Origin: Gemmatimonadaceae bacterium
GTDB lineage: Bacteria; Gemmatimonadota; Gemmatimonadetes; Gemmatimonadales; Gemmatimonadaceae
DNA length: 64,000 nt
Direction: 5' to 3'
NCBI GenBank assembly: GCA_036496605.1
Contig: DASXKV010000050.1
Coordinates: forward strand, 62,001 to 126,000
Shown here: positions 1 to 9,527 of the stretch, piece after piece
How positions within the stretch are numbered: position 1 is the first letter of the stretch
How the letters are laid out: each line of letters starts with the position of its first letter
The notes under the pieces: model-generated
What the model was told of the DNA's origin: nothing
What the model saw: the letters and a program-made list of their open reading frames with translations, nothing else
The model's database searches: none
Translations under genes and position numbers: made by a program

Positions 1-440
1 CGGCCAACTGGCGGCCGACGGAAAAGGTCCGAGTGAATGCATCCTACGTGAGCTCGATGCTGACCCGCCGCGCCGACGACCGGATCACCACATTCATCCG
101 CATTCCTCGGATCAAGGTAGAGTATCAGCTCGCGCGGCCCGTGTTCGTGCGATTCGTCGGCCAGTACACTGCTACCACGACTGGCGATACGCTCGTGCGC
201 GACCCACGCACGGGGCTGCCGCTGACGACGATCGGCTCGTTAGGTCCGCAGAACGTCGAGCGGCTTCCATCGACGGCATTCCGCGTCGATTGGCTGTTCT
301 CCTATCGACCGACGCCGGGCACGGTGTTCTTCGTGGGCTACGGAAGTAGCTTGACGGAGGATGATCCGTTGGCATTCTCGCGGCTACGGCGCGTCAACGA
401 TGCGTTCTTCGTGAAGGCGAGTTATCTGCTGAGGATGTAG
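1..440 (+). CDS. C-terminal end of an outer-membrane beta-barrel protein (DUF5916-like), cut by window start
   Basis: The frame is open from base 3 and ends with a TAG at 438-440, so only the last ~145 residues are visible. They alternate polar and hydrophobic residues as barrel strands do (RIKVEYQLAR, FVRFVGQYTA, VFFVGYGSS), and the chain ends in KASYLLRM, a terminal strand like those of DUF5916/carbohydrate-binding-9 proteins common in Bacteroidota and Gemmatimonadota. A GTG at 33 is only an internal codon. The family call rests on the ending alone; other TonB-type barrels are possible. Confidence 0.55.
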   Translation, partial: ANWRPTEKVRVNASYVSSMLTRRADDRITTFIRIPRIKVEYQLARPVFVRFVGQYTATTTGDTLVRDPRTGLPLTTIGSLGPQNVERLPSTAFRVDWLFSYRPTPGTVFFVGYGSSLTEDDPLAFSRLRRVNDAFFVKASYLLRM

Positions 441-445
441 AAAGC

Positions 446-898
446 ATGGCCGACCTTCTCGAGAATCTCTTCGCTCACATGTGGTGGGCGCATGACGAGT
501 TGTTCGCGGAGCTTCGTAAGGAGCCGCCGGACGCGGAGACGCTCCGGCTCCTTGCACACGTCGTTGCAGCAGAGCATTTGTGGCTCGGTCGCATCGATCT
601 CACCAAGGCAAGAGTCGCCGTGTGGCCGACACTGTCGCTCGACGACGTCGCGCAACTCGAGAGCGAGAACCGCGCGCGCTTTCGCGAACTGATCGGCCGG
701 CGCGACGACACGCGTGAACAACGCGTGCGCTACCGGAACAGCGCCGGCAACGCGTTCGACAACAGTGTCCGCGAGATTCTCACGCACGTCGCGCTGCACG
801 GCCATTACCATCGCGGACAGATCGCGCGCGTGATGCGAGCCGCGGGCCGTGAGCCAGTGTATACGGATTACATCGGCTTCGTGCGAAAGGGGCGCTAG
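446..898 (+). CDS. DinB-family protein
   Basis: 150 residues, the usual length for the DinB/YfiT-like four-helix bundle fold. Histidines sit where the family places its metal triad: HMWWAH near residue 11, AAEHLWLGR near residue 45 and LHGHYHRGQIA near residue 118. Members are often metal-binding, thiol-dependent transferases, but substrates are rarely known. The ATG lies 5 bp after the stop of the upstream barrel gene, so the two may be co-transcribed. The family call is firm; the specific function is unknown. Confidence 0.85.
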   Translation: MADLLENLFAHMWWAHDELFAELRKEPPDAETLRLLAHVVAAEHLWLGRIDLTKARVAVWPTLSLDDVAQLESENRARFRELIGRRDDTREQRVRYRNSAGNAFDNSVREILTHVALHGHYHRGQIARVMRAAGREPVYTDYIGFVRKGR

Positions 899-1228
899 CG
901 TCCCATCGACTCAATCGACCGGCCAGCGCTCGCGGCGTTCGCGGTCGGTGAGAGCCGGTTTGCCGGACGACGACCGATCGGTGCTCGTCCGCTCGCCGCC
1001 ACTCGAACTGTGGCGCCCGTTGCGGTACGAATCATCCTCCGGATTCGGCCCGCTCGGCGCTGAACGATTCGGCGGCGCGGTGTCACGATCCCGGTGTGTC
1101 CGGTCGTCCATGGCTCTCCAGCTCCTCGACTCTCGGGGACCTTTTCAGTTCCGCAGGCGATGTGCCGGATGCGTGTGCCAACCACGAAATTCTTGCGCTT
1201 AGCACCTACTAGCCCCTAGCCCCTAGCG
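899..1228. other. Intergenic stretch with a CTAGCCCC tract
   Basis: No convincing coding region: open frames on both strands are arginine-rich and resemble no family. Near its end (1206-1226) is a short tract of CTAGCCCC units lying just past the stop of the convergent kinase gene. A related tract in opposite orientation lies at 3174-3196. Confidence 0.5.
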
Positions 1229-1990
1229 TTACGCCCAGAGTCGAACGCCGCCAAGTATGCCAGCGGTGTTCGACACGACGCTCACGTCGCGAGGCAGAAC
1301 GACGTCGAGCAAACGCGAATTGCCGCCGCCGATGTAGAGATGGTCGAAGTTCGTAAGATTGCGTAACGAGTCGATCGCTTCCAGCACGTGGCGCTGCCAG
1401 GAGTTGTCGCCGTCACGCTGGCGCGCAGCCTCGCCAAGCTCGTCCTCGTACGTCTTGTCTTTGCGGAAGTTGTGATGAGCAAGCTCGAGGTGTGGACCGA
1501 GATGTCCATCGACGAAGATCGACGAGCCGAAGCCGGTGCCGAGCGTAATCACCATCTCGACGCCCTTCCCCTTCACCGCGGCAAGTCCCTGCACGTCGGC
1601 ATCGTTCTCGACGCGAACCGGCTTATGCAATCGTCGCTCGAGGGCCCGAGCCAGATTGAAGCCCTGAAAGCGCTCGGTGCCGAGGTTCGGCGCGGTACGA
1701 ATGACACCGTTCCGGACGACGCCCGGAAAGCCGACAGATACGCGATCGAATCGCGGCAGTGATGGCACCAGCTGCGAAATCAGCGTCACGAGTTCCTGTG
1801 GCGTCACCCGCTTCGGTGTCTCGATACGCACCCGGTCGTGAATCATGCGACCGCGCGCGTCGAGCACCGACGCTTTGACGTGAGAGCCGCCAATGTCGAC
1901 GGCGAGTGTCGCGGGGCCGGAGCGGGAGCGCGACTTCGCGCGCATCGCTCGCGAGGATTTCCTGGTCGCCGTTTTCTTCGTGCGTGGCAT
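1229..1990 (-). CDS. ROK-family sugar kinase, polyphosphate glucokinase-like
   Basis: Begins after a Lys/Arg-rich leader with the ROK phosphate-binding loop VDIGGSHVKA, followed by the sugar-site segment VENDADVQGLA and GTGFGSS. The stretch around ELGEAARQRDGDNSWQ and the end YIGGGNSRL follow the polyphosphate-glucose phosphotransferase branch rather than ROK repressors, since there is no helix-turn-helix. It would phosphorylate glucose or a similar hexose in the cytoplasm. The ATG at 1990 is chosen because the extra N-terminal residues of a longer frame to 2059 are low in conservation signal. Which phosphoryl donor is used cannot be read from sequence. Confidence 0.75.
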   Translation of the reverse strand: MPRTKKTATRKSSRAMRAKSRSRSGPATLAVDIGGSHVKASVLDARGRMIHDRVRIETPKRVTPQELVTLISQLVPSLPRFDRVSVGFPGVVRNGVIRTAPNLGTERFQGFNLARALERRLHKPVRVENDADVQGLAAVKGKGVEMVITLGTGFGSSIFVDGHLGPHLELAHHNFRKDKTYEDELGEAARQRDGDNSWQRHVLEAIDSLRNLTNFDHLYIGGGNSRLLDVVLPRDVSVVSNTAGILGGVRLWA

Positions 1991-2151
1991 TGTGATCAGT
2001 CGTCTCGGAAGTCTCGAGAGATCGATTGTAAGCCAGTCGGAGCGTGCAGGCGAGGGCACCGGGCGAGGCGCTTGTAGGAATCATTGCTTGTTATGTTCCG
2101 GCGCGGCGTGCGGCACGCGTCGACCCATTGGTCGTGCTGAAGACCTGATGG

Positions 2152-3129
2152 CTATGCGCCGCGCACCACGCTCAACGCGCGCGGAATCTGGTCGACCGGC
2201 TCCGGCGCCGCGGCGAGCTTGCGAAGCGCACGTACGACGTCGGTGGCGAAGATCTGACCCGCACCACGCTCGATCTCCTCGACGGCGCCCCACGGCGAGA
2301 ATGGCGGCCGGTTTGGGCTTGGCATCTGCAGCGTCTCGAATGCGTCGGCGACGGCGAGCACTTTCACGCCGAGGGAGCTGCGAACGAGATCGACGGGCCA
2401 ATCAGCACCGACGTGCTCGTGGTAATGGCTGTACTCGCTCACGAGGTCGAGCGCCGCGCGCATCGACGTCGCGATTGGCAACTGGCGAACATCGCCAGGG
2501 AACTGCTCGAAGAGTCGCAGCAGCCGTGGGTCCTGCGGCCCCAGCTCATGGAGGAGTGCCGCGACACGAAGGTCTTCCAGCTCCTCACTGCGCATACCGA
2601 GTTCGCGGCCGAGCGTGACCGCGCGTGCGGCGACGCGGAAGCTGTGACCGGTATTGTGCCGTTCGCTGGACTCGAGATGGAACGTCAGCAGCTCCAGCAT
2701 GGTCATGTACGCGCCCTTGAGATCCTCGAGCCGCGCACGCCGCTGATCGGCAAGCGTGCCGACGGCGTACCCGGTAAGGATGAGGAATCCTGCCCATGGG
2801 ATCATCGTGAAGAGGAGCCGGATATTCAGCCCGCTTTCGAGCGCGGCCGAGCCATTGAGGCCCACGAACGCTTCAAAGAAGGCAACCAGGGCGACGATGA
2901 ATACCGAAGACCAAACGGCGCTGCGCCGGCCGAGGTAGAACCCCGCGGCGATGACAGGGAGGTAGTAGAAGTTGAGAAAGGCGATCTTCTCGTCGATGAA
3001 CCAGTGGATCGCGAGCATGCTGCTCACGAGCAGGAGCACGAGCACCAGCTCGAAATGCTCGAACACGAACCATCTGGCGCGATTGAGCGCCGTCTGGCGG
3101 ATGGCCGGGTTGTCGAGAGAAGGTCGCAT
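2152..3129 (-). CDS. Membrane-anchored HD-domain protein, degenerate HD-GYP type
   Basis: Four hydrophobic segments fill the first ~140 residues (ELVLVLLLV, YLPVIAAGFYL, VFIVALVAFF, TMIPWAGFLILTGYAV). A short coiled region and an HD-type domain follow: SSERHNTGHSF, then AALLHELG, where HD-GYP enzymes have LHDIG, and HYHEHVGADWP, resembling the HHE-GYP segment. The metal-binding His-Asp pair reads His-Glu, so cyclic-di-GMP hydrolysis is doubtful and a sensory or binding role is possible. The start at 3129 is preferred over 3171 because it directly precedes the hydrophobic part. Confidence 0.7.
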   Translation of the reverse strand: MRPSLDNPAIRQTALNRARWFVFEHFELVLVLLLVSSMLAIHWFIDEKIAFLNFYYLPVIAAGFYLGRRSAVWSSVFIVALVAFFEAFVGLNGSAALESGLNIRLLFTMIPWAGFLILTGYAVGTLADQRRARLEDLKGAYMTMLELLTFHLESSERHNTGHSFRVAARAVTLGRELGMRSEELEDLRVAALLHELGPQDPRLLRLFEQFPGDVRQLPIATSMRAALDLVSEYSHYHEHVGADWPVDLVRSSLGVKVLAVADAFETLQMPSPNRPPFSPWGAVEEIERGAGQIFATDVVRALRKLAAAPEPVDQIPRALSVVRGA

Positions 3130-3173
3130 GCGGAAGATGGACGAGCAGCGATGCCGGCCTGCAACACCCAAAA

Positions 3174-3267
3174 GGGCTAGGGGCTAGGGGATAGGAGCCA
3201 GGGAGTGGCATTATGCATTGCTTCTTTCACTTCACCCTAACCCCTGGGCCCTAGCCTCTAGCTCCTC
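3174..3267. repeat. Intergenic CTAGGGG/CCCTAG-rich tracts
   Basis: Between divergent genes lies GGGCTAGGGGCTAGGGG (3174-3196) and, after about 30 bp, a C-rich tract with CCCTAACCCC, CCCTAG and CTAGCTCC (3235-3267). The two could pair as a loose inverted repeat. A similar tract lies at 1206-1226 and a looser one (CTAGCACC...ACCTAACACC) at 58222-58248. Function unknown. Confidence 0.6.
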
Positions 3268-3864
3268 GTGAAAGCTTACGATTCCTCGTACTTCCACCGC
3301 TGGTATCGCGATCCACACACGCGCGTGACGTCGGAACGCACGCTCGAGCGGAAGGTGCATCTCGCGGTATCGGCCGCCGAGTATATGCTTGGCCGCCGCG
3401 TGCGAACGGTGCTCGACGTCGGATGCGGGGAGGCGCGATGGTGCGTCGCGCTCCGGCGTATGCGGCCCGGCGTCGGGTACATCGGCGTCGAATCGAGCGA
3501 GTACGCGGTGCGAACCTTTGGTGCGAGCCGAAACGTTAGGCAGGGAAGTTTCGGCACGCTCCGTTCGCTGAAGCTGCGCGGTCCGTTCGATCTCGTCGTC
3601 TGCGCCGACGTGCTGCAGTATGTGTCGAGGCCCGACCTGGGCCGGGGGCTCCGCGAGATTCGCCGCTTGTTAGGCGGCGTTGCCTACATCGAGGCCTACG
3701 CCCGCGAGGACGACATGGAGGGTGACATGGACGGCTGGATCTACCGCTCGGCTGCAACGTACCGGCGGGAGTTTCGAAACGCGGGTTTGACACACTGCGG
3801 GCTGTACTGCTTTATCGACGCGTTGAAGATCGAGGCAGTGAACGCCCTGGAGGTGTGCTCGTGA
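3268..3864 (+). CDS. Class I SAM-dependent methyltransferase
   Basis: 198 residues with the glycine-rich SAM motif VLDVGCGEARW near residue 47, an acidic end of the second strand in YIGVESSEYA and a motif-IV-like LVVCADVLQYV near residue 108. The HDSTW-like opening and lack of extra domains suggest a small-molecule or unknown substrate. The GTG start at 3268 lies 20 bp after the C-rich tract. The last 10 bp overlap the following permease gene, so the two are probably translated together. Confidence 0.8.
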   Translation: MKAYDSSYFHRWYRDPHTRVTSERTLERKVHLAVSAAEYMLGRRVRTVLDVGCGEARWCVALRRMRPGVGYIGVESSEYAVRTFGASRNVRQGSFGTLRSLKLRGPFDLVVCADVLQYVSRPDLGRGLREIRRLLGGVAYIEAYAREDDMEGDMDGWIYRSAATYRREFRNAGLTHCGLYCFIDALKIEAVNALEVCS

Positions 3865-6335
3865 CGCTTAGCGTCTTCGACCGACTCGATCTGTTGCGCC
3901 ACGACCTACGGCTCGCCGCGCGTTCCTTGTCGCGGAGCCCAGTGTTCGTCGCGACGACTGTGTTGTCGCTCGCGCTTGGCATTGGCGCGAGCGCGGCGGC
4001 ATTCAGCGTGCTCGAGGCCGTCCGCTTTCGCGCGCTTCCCTTCCCCAATGGCGACCGCCTCGTCGTCATTCAGGAAGTGCCGCTCTCGGCGAACGGCAGC
4101 GCGGCGGCCTGCCCGATCGGCTGCGATCCGTCGTACGAGACGTTTGCCCAGGTGCTGCGCAACCGTCCCTTCCATTCGCTCGACGCCGTCGCCGCGTTCA
4201 CCTCCGGCGCCAAGGGTCTGGTCTTGGGCGACGAAATCGTCCCAATCCTCGGCGGCGTCGTGTCGCCTAACGTCTTTCCGCTTCTGAACGCACGAGCGAC
4301 GCTCGGTCGCACCTTCAGCTCCGAGGATGACCGCCTCGGCACGACGCCGGTCGTGGTCCTGAGCTACGCACTCTGGACCGGGCGCTTCGCGCAGGATCCC
4401 GACATCCTCGGAAAGATCGTGAAGCTCAGCGACACGCGCTACACGGTAGTAGGGGTCATGCCGGCGGGTTTCGAGTTCGAGTCTGGCTCGCAGTTCTGGC
4501 TGCCCGTGGTGCCGACGCTCGATCCGAGCACGCGTCCGTCGATTCGAAATATGACGGTTGTCGGCCGACTCGCACCTAACGCGACCATCAGCATGCTTCG
4601 GAGCGAGCTGACGACGATCGCGCCCGCGGTGCAGATGACCGCGCGCGGCCAGCCGGTGTCGACGAAGCTCGCGGCCCAACCGCTTCGCGAGCGCTATGTC
4701 GCGTCGACGCAATCGCACGACGTGATTTTTGCCGGCGTCGTCGCGTGCGTGTTGCTGATCGCCGTCGCCAACGTCGCGACATTGCTGCTCGTTCGCACGG
4801 CGCACCAGGAGCGCGAGCTCGCGGTGCGAACCGCCCTCGGCGGCGGAACCGGCAACCTAACGAGATATCTTGTCGCACAGCAGGCGATGCTGGTCGCCGC
4901 CGGTGCCGTGCTCGGGCTCCTCCTTGCGAGTTGGCTGCTGCGCGGTTTGCGGTCGCTCGCGGTGCTCGACTCGATACGGCCGCTCGGCATGGAGTATCGA
5001 ATCGACGGCACTGTCGCCGCCTTTGCCATTGCGCTCTCGCTCGGCATCGCGCTCGTGCTCGGCCTCTTGCCCGTACGCGCGGTGCGCCGGATGGATGTGC
5101 AGCGTGTCCTGCGTGAGAGCGCGAGCGGTGCGGGTGGTGGACGGCGCAGCCTCACCCAGCGGGCTTTTGTCGTCGCCGAAACGGCGGGCGCCGTCGTGCT
5201 GCTCGTCGGCGCGGCGCTCATGGCGCGAACGGTGCTCCGCCTAACGCAAGTCGACGTCGGCTTCGACGCCGCGCGATTGGTCCAGGGGACGCCGAGCTTC
5301 CCGCACAGCTGGCGCGTGAAGGAGACGTACGTGCCGGTGGCGAAACGGATCCTCGTGGATATGGGAGCGCTGCCTGGGGCGGCGTCGGCGGCGATGCGGG
5401 CGTCGAACTCGCTCGGCATACGCGGCGCGCCCGGTGAGATCCGCCTCGCGGGAGACGCGTCTCCGCTCGCGCCGTCGCTGACGCCGAAGAACGTCATCTC
5501 GGTGAGCTCTTCCTATTTCTCGACGGCCGGCGTTCGTCTCGTTGCCGGTCGCGAGTTCAACGACGCCGACCGCGAGACGACGGTGCCCGTCGCGATCGTG
5601 AACGAGTGGGCGGCGCGGAAGTGGTGGCCCGGGACGAACGCAGTCGGCCAGATGTTCCGCGTCGACAGCGCGCCGCGCGTGAGGGTAACGGTGACGGTTG
5701 TCGGCGTCGTCCGCGACAACAAGGCGACTCAGCCTAACGTGTTGCTCGCGATCGATGGACCCGAAGTGTATCGTCCGTATGAGCAGGCGCCCTCGGCCTT
5801 TCCGACTTATGTCGTTCGGGCCACGAATGGCCTGGCGCCACAAGCGCTGCTCCGTCCGACTCGTCAGGCGCTGATCCGCGCCGTGCCGGATCGGCCGCTC
5901 TTCACACAGCTCGTCGCCGAGCAGGTCGCGCTGCAGCTTGCGGGCGTGCGAACGAACGCGCTTCAGATCATGGCCTTCGCCTTGATCGGCCTTGTGCTCT
6001 CGCTCGTCGGCATTCACGGCGTGCTAGCCTACACGGTGAGCCGACGCACGCGCGAGATAGGAATTCGCGGTGCGCTCGGTGCAACTCGTGGAACGCTACG
6101 CGCGATGGTTCTGCGCGACGCGTTACTGCTCGTCGTGGTCGGGTTGGTGATTGGATTGCCGGCCGCCGCGCTTGCGGCGCCGGTGATCGGCGGCCTGATG
6201 CACGGCGGGCGTCTTGCGGACCCGCTGGTGTACTTCGCGGTCGCAGTGACTGTGCTGTTGGCGTCGTTCGTGGCGAGCTGGATACCGGCTCGGCGGGCGT
6301 CGAACGTCGATCCAAATATTGCGTTGAGGACTTGA
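3855..6335 (+). CDS. MacB/FtsX-type ABC permease, ADOP class
   Basis: 826 residues, about twice the length of a MacB permease, with the duplicated layout of acidobacterial duplicated orphan permeases: TM1 (VLSLALGIGASAAAF), periplasmic MacB core domain, FtsX-like three-helix block near residues 285-410 ending PVRAVRRMDV, then a second core domain and C-terminal FtsX block ending PARRASNVDP. No ATPase gene is adjacent, typical of these orphan permeases. Start GTG at 3855 overlaps the methyltransferase stop. The transported or extracted substrate is unknown. Confidence 0.9.
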   Translation: MLVTLSVFDRLDLLRHDLRLAARSLSRSPVFVATTVLSLALGIGASAAAFSVLEAVRFRALPFPNGDRLVVIQEVPLSANGSAAACPIGCDPSYETFAQVLRNRPFHSLDAVAAFTSGAKGLVLGDEIVPILGGVVSPNVFPLLNARATLGRTFSSEDDRLGTTPVVVLSYALWTGRFAQDPDILGKIVKLSDTRYTVVGVMPAGFEFESGSQFWLPVVPTLDPSTRPSIRNMTVVGRLAPNATISMLRSELTTIAPAVQMTARGQPVSTKLAAQPLRERYVASTQSHDVIFAGVVACVLLIAVANVATLLLVRTAHQERELAVRTALGGGTGNLTRYLVAQQAMLVAAGAVLGLLLASWLLRGLRSLAVLDSIRPLGMEYRIDGTVAAFAIALSLGIALVLGLLPVRAVRRMDVQRVLRESASGAGGGRRSLTQRAFVVAETAGAVVLLVGAALMARTVLRLTQVDVGFDAARLVQGTPSFPHSWRVKETYVPVAKRILVDMGALPGAASAAMRASNSLGIRGAPGEIRLAGDASPLAPSLTPKNVISVSSSYFSTAGVRLVAGREFNDADRETTVPVAIVNEWAARKWWPGTNAVGQMFRVDSAPRVRVTVTVVGVVRDNKATQPNVLLAIDGPEVYRPYEQAPSAFPTYVVRATNGLAPQALLRPTRQALIRAVPDRPLFTQLVAEQVALQLAGVRTNALQIMAFALIGLVLSLVGIHGVLAYTVSRRTREIGIRGALGATRGTLRAMVLRDALLLVVVGLVIGLPAAALAAPVIGGLMHGGRLADPLVYFAVAVTVLLASFVASWIPARRASNVDPNIALRT

Positions 6336-6340
6336 GCGGC

Positions 6341-7504
6341 TCAAGCCTTACGAGCGTGCCATTCAGCAAGCACTTGCGCCTCGCGGTCCGCGGCAAGACC
6401 CGCGCGCAGCGTCTCCTGACGCGCGGGCGGCTGCGAGTGATAGTAGTCGAGCGTGTCGCGAGTCGTCACCGCGAGCGGGCGGAAGGTGATGCCTAACGCG
6501 AGCTCGGGCGAGATATCGAACCGCGCGAAGCCGAGATTCTTACCGCGCGCGGGCTGCCAGACGGGCATCTCTCGGTACGCGCGCACGTCACGGGCGATGA
6601 GGAAATCCGCGTCGACCCATGTAAATGTCGCCTCGGAGCTGGTCGCGGCCTTGATGCCATGGAGAAACTCGGCGAACGAACGCGGGTTTTTCGGACCGAC
6701 GGCGTTGAACACACCAGGGGCATCTTGCTCGACCAGGCGAACCATCCATTCCGCGAGATCGCGCGCGTCGATGATCTGAACGGGATCGCTGCCGTCGCCA
6801 GGCGAGAGCACTTCTCCACCCCGCTCGATACGAACGGGCCAATAGGTGAAGCGGTCGGTTAGATCACCCGGTCCGATGATGAGCCCTGGTCGAACGATCG
6901 TCGTGCGACCCGGGAAATACTTCTGCGCCTCCTTCTCGGCGAGCGCCTTCACGAGACCATATGGCATCGGCTTGCTGCGATCCCAACGCGCCGTCTCTTC
7001 CGTGAAGACGGGTGCGTCCGAGGTCATCGGCACGCGGCTCAGGTCAGAGTAGACCGAACGCGTCGACACGAAGACGTACTGCTTGACGCTGTTCTTCAGC
7101 AGATCGGCGCTCAGCGTAACCCAATGCGGATCGGTCTGCACCGAGTTGTCGATCACCGCATCCCATTGGCGCCCCTCGAGCGACTTGAGGTCGCCATTGC
7201 GATCGCCGATGAGCTTCTCGACGGTCGGGAAGAGTTTCGGGTTCGTTTTGCCACGATTGAAGAGCGTGACCGTGTGACCGCGATCGAGCGCGTACTGCAC
7301 CTGATAGGGCCCGATGAATCCCGTGCCGCCGAGGATGAGAATGCGGAGCGGACGCGGCGCCTTCTCTCGCGGTGGGGTGGTGAACTCGACGCGGTCGTTT
7401 GGTGGGATCTGCGCTGGATGCGCGCAACCATCGAGGTTGACGCCGAGGCCAACGGCGCCGCCAGCAATGGCCGTGGTTTTCAGGAAATCGCGGCGAGTGG
7501 TCAT
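6341..7504 (-). CDS. Tat-exported NAD-dependent epimerase/dehydratase family protein
   Basis: N-terminus MTTRRDFLKTTAIAGGAVGLG is a twin-arginine signal; LDGCAH follows and could be a lipobox-like cysteine. The Rossmann motif LILGGTGFIGPY is near residue 57. SVYSD and PYGLVKALAE carry a degenerate Ser-Tyr-Lys arrangement of extended short-chain dehydrogenases; the tail SPELALGITFRPL is typical of the isoflavone-reductase/epimerase group. Export of a Rossmann enzyme suggests it folds with cofactor before Tat transport. Convergent with the permease gene, 5 bp apart. Substrate unknown. Confidence 0.8.
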   Translation of the reverse strand: MTTRRDFLKTTAIAGGAVGLGVNLDGCAHPAQIPPNDRVEFTTPPREKAPRPLRILILGGTGFIGPYQVQYALDRGHTVTLFNRGKTNPKLFPTVEKLIGDRNGDLKSLEGRQWDAVIDNSVQTDPHWVTLSADLLKNSVKQYVFVSTRSVYSDLSRVPMTSDAPVFTEETARWDRSKPMPYGLVKALAEKEAQKYFPGRTTIVRPGLIIGPGDLTDRFTYWPVRIERGGEVLSPGDGSDPVQIIDARDLAEWMVRLVEQDAPGVFNAVGPKNPRSFAEFLHGIKAATSSEATFTWVDADFLIARDVRAYREMPVWQPARGKNLGFARFDISPELALGITFRPLAVTTRDTLDYYHSQPPARQETLRAGLAADREAQVLAEWHARKA

Positions 7505-7641
7505 TCTGATCGCGGTGAGAGATGATGTTGGAGGCTACGTCTCAAGATGACCTACCGTTGTACCACGATCAATCGTAAGGCTTGCGCGATCCACGTACCC
7601 GGCCCATGCTCGTGCGTCTCCAACACCACCCTGACGAACCG

Positions 7642-9507
7642 ATGAGAATTCGAGCCTTCCTCGTCTTCGCGCTCGCGGCGAATGTCGCCGGCGCGCAGCA
7701 GCCTGCGTCCGACAACGTACAGCGCTACGTGAAGACGAACGCCATGATCACGATGCGCGACGGCGTTCGCCTCAATACCGACATCTACGCTCCGCGAGAT
7801 CAAGCAGGGCAGTTGCCAATCATCTTCCGACGCACGCCCTACGGCATCGACAACCTCGCCGGCGCGCTCGATGCCTCGTACAAGGAGCTCGCGGACGACG
7901 GATACATCTTCGTCTTCCAGGACATTCGCGGGCGCTTCAAGTCCGAGGGGCAGTTCGTAATGCAGCGCCCCGCGCGCGACGCAGCGCAGCGCAAGAACCC
8001 GAAAGCCATCGACGAGGCGACGGACGCGTACGACACGATCGACTGGCTCGTGAAGAACGTGCCCCAGAACAACGGCCGCGTTGGCATGTTAGGCGTTTCG
8101 TACGATGGATGGACAACCGCGATGGCGCTCACGGACCCGCATCCTGCGCTGCGCGCTTCGTCTCCTCAGGCATCGCCCTCGGACATGTGGCTCGGCGACG
8201 ACTTCCATCACAACGGCGCGTTCCGCCTCAGTTACGGCTTCGAGTACGCGGCGATGATGGAGGCGGGCAAGGACGTCGAGAACTTCAATTTCGACAAGTA
8301 CGACACCTATGAGTGGTATCTCACGTTAGGCCCGTTGTCGAACGTCAACGCGAAGTACCTGCACGGCAAGATTCCGACGTGGAACGACTACGTCGCGCAT
8401 CCCAATTACGATCTCTTCTGGCAGCGACAAACGCTGATCCCGGCGTTGACGCAGGTCACCGTGCCCACGCTCAACGTCGCCGGATGGTGGGACCAGGAGG
8501 ATTTCTACGGCCCGGTGCAGATCTACGAGCGACTCGAGAAGTTCGACACACAAAACAAGAACTTTCTCGTCGTCGGTCCGTGGAATCACGGCGGATGGAA
8601 TGCGCAGTCGGGACAGAAGCTCGGCAACATCGACTTTGGCAGCCCGACGTCGAAGTATTTCCGCGATAGCATTCAGGCTCCGTTCTTCGCGTACTACCTG
8701 AAGGATCGCGGCAATCTGCATCAACCCGAGGCGATCACGTTCGAGGCCGGGTCGAATCAGTGGCGCCACTACGACGCGTGGCCGCCGAAGGCCAATGTCA
8801 CCGCGCGCTCGATCTTCTTCCGCGATAACGGCGATCTGTCCTTCGACCCGCCCGTGGTGCAGCAGGGCGCGCTGGCTTATGACTCGTACGTCTCCGATCC
8901 CGCGCATCCGGTGCCATACCGGCATCGGCCGATCCAGGCGACGTACGATCCGCGGGGCTCCGGCTGGTACACCTGGCTCACCGAGGATCAGCGGTTCGTG
9001 CGGGACCGTCCCGATGTCCTGACGTGGGAGACGCCGGTGTTGACGCAGGACGTGACGATCGCGGGCGATGTCAGCGCCGATCTTTTCGCGGCAACATCAG
9101 GGAGTGATGCCGACTGGATCGTGAAGCTCATCGATGTGTACCCGGAGGAGATGCCTAACGATGCAAAGATGGGCGGGTACGAGTTCATGGTCGCGAACGA
9201 GGTACTGCGCGGGCGGTACCGCAAGAGCTACGAGCGCCCGGAAGCGATCACGCCCAATCAGACGACGGAGTTCAAGTACAGCCTGCACGGCCAGAGCTAC
9301 CGGTTCCAGAAGGGACATCGGATCATGGTGCAGGTGCAGAGTACGTGGTTCCCGATCATCGATCGGAACCCGCAGACGTTCGTCCCGAACATCTTCGAGG
9401 CCAAGGCGTCGGATTACCGTCCGGCGACAATCAAGGTGTATCGCACGCCTCAGGCGGCGTCGCATCTCGTGCTGCCGGTCGTGAGCGATCTCAGGCCCGT
9501 ACCATAG
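7642..9507 (+). CDS. Secreted CocE/NonD-family alpha/beta hydrolase
   Basis: Signal peptide MRIRAFLVFALAANVAGAQQ, which fixes the start at 7642 rather than the upstream ATG. The X-Pro dipeptidyl peptidase S15-like catalytic domain has the nucleophile elbow LGVSYDGW near residue 150 and candidate acid/base residues in AGWWDQEDF and VGPWNHGGW. The C-terminal jelly-roll (VTIAGDVSADLFAATSGSDADW) is the non-catalytic domain of cocaine esterase and glutaryl acylase relatives. It likely cleaves esters or acyl-peptides in the periplasm or outside. About 621 residues, normal for the family. Confidence 0.88.
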   Translation: MRIRAFLVFALAANVAGAQQPASDNVQRYVKTNAMITMRDGVRLNTDIYAPRDQAGQLPIIFRRTPYGIDNLAGALDASYKELADDGYIFVFQDIRGRFKSEGQFVMQRPARDAAQRKNPKAIDEATDAYDTIDWLVKNVPQNNGRVGMLGVSYDGWTTAMALTDPHPALRASSPQASPSDMWLGDDFHHNGAFRLSYGFEYAAMMEAGKDVENFNFDKYDTYEWYLTLGPLSNVNAKYLHGKIPTWNDYVAHPNYDLFWQRQTLIPALTQVTVPTLNVAGWWDQEDFYGPVQIYERLEKFDTQNKNFLVVGPWNHGGWNAQSGQKLGNIDFGSPTSKYFRDSIQAPFFAYYLKDRGNLHQPEAITFEAGSNQWRHYDAWPPKANVTARSIFFRDNGDLSFDPPVVQQGALAYDSYVSDPAHPVPYRHRPIQATYDPRGSGWYTWLTEDQRFVRDRPDVLTWETPVLTQDVTIAGDVSADLFAATSGSDADWIVKLIDVYPEEMPNDAKMGGYEFMVANEVLRGRYRKSYERPEAITPNQTTEFKYSLHGQSYRFQKGHRIMVQVQSTWFPIIDRNPQTFVPNIFEAKASDYRPATIKVYRTPQAASHLVLPVVSDLRPVP

Positions 9508-9527
9508 TCTCGCCGCGAGTTGAGCCG

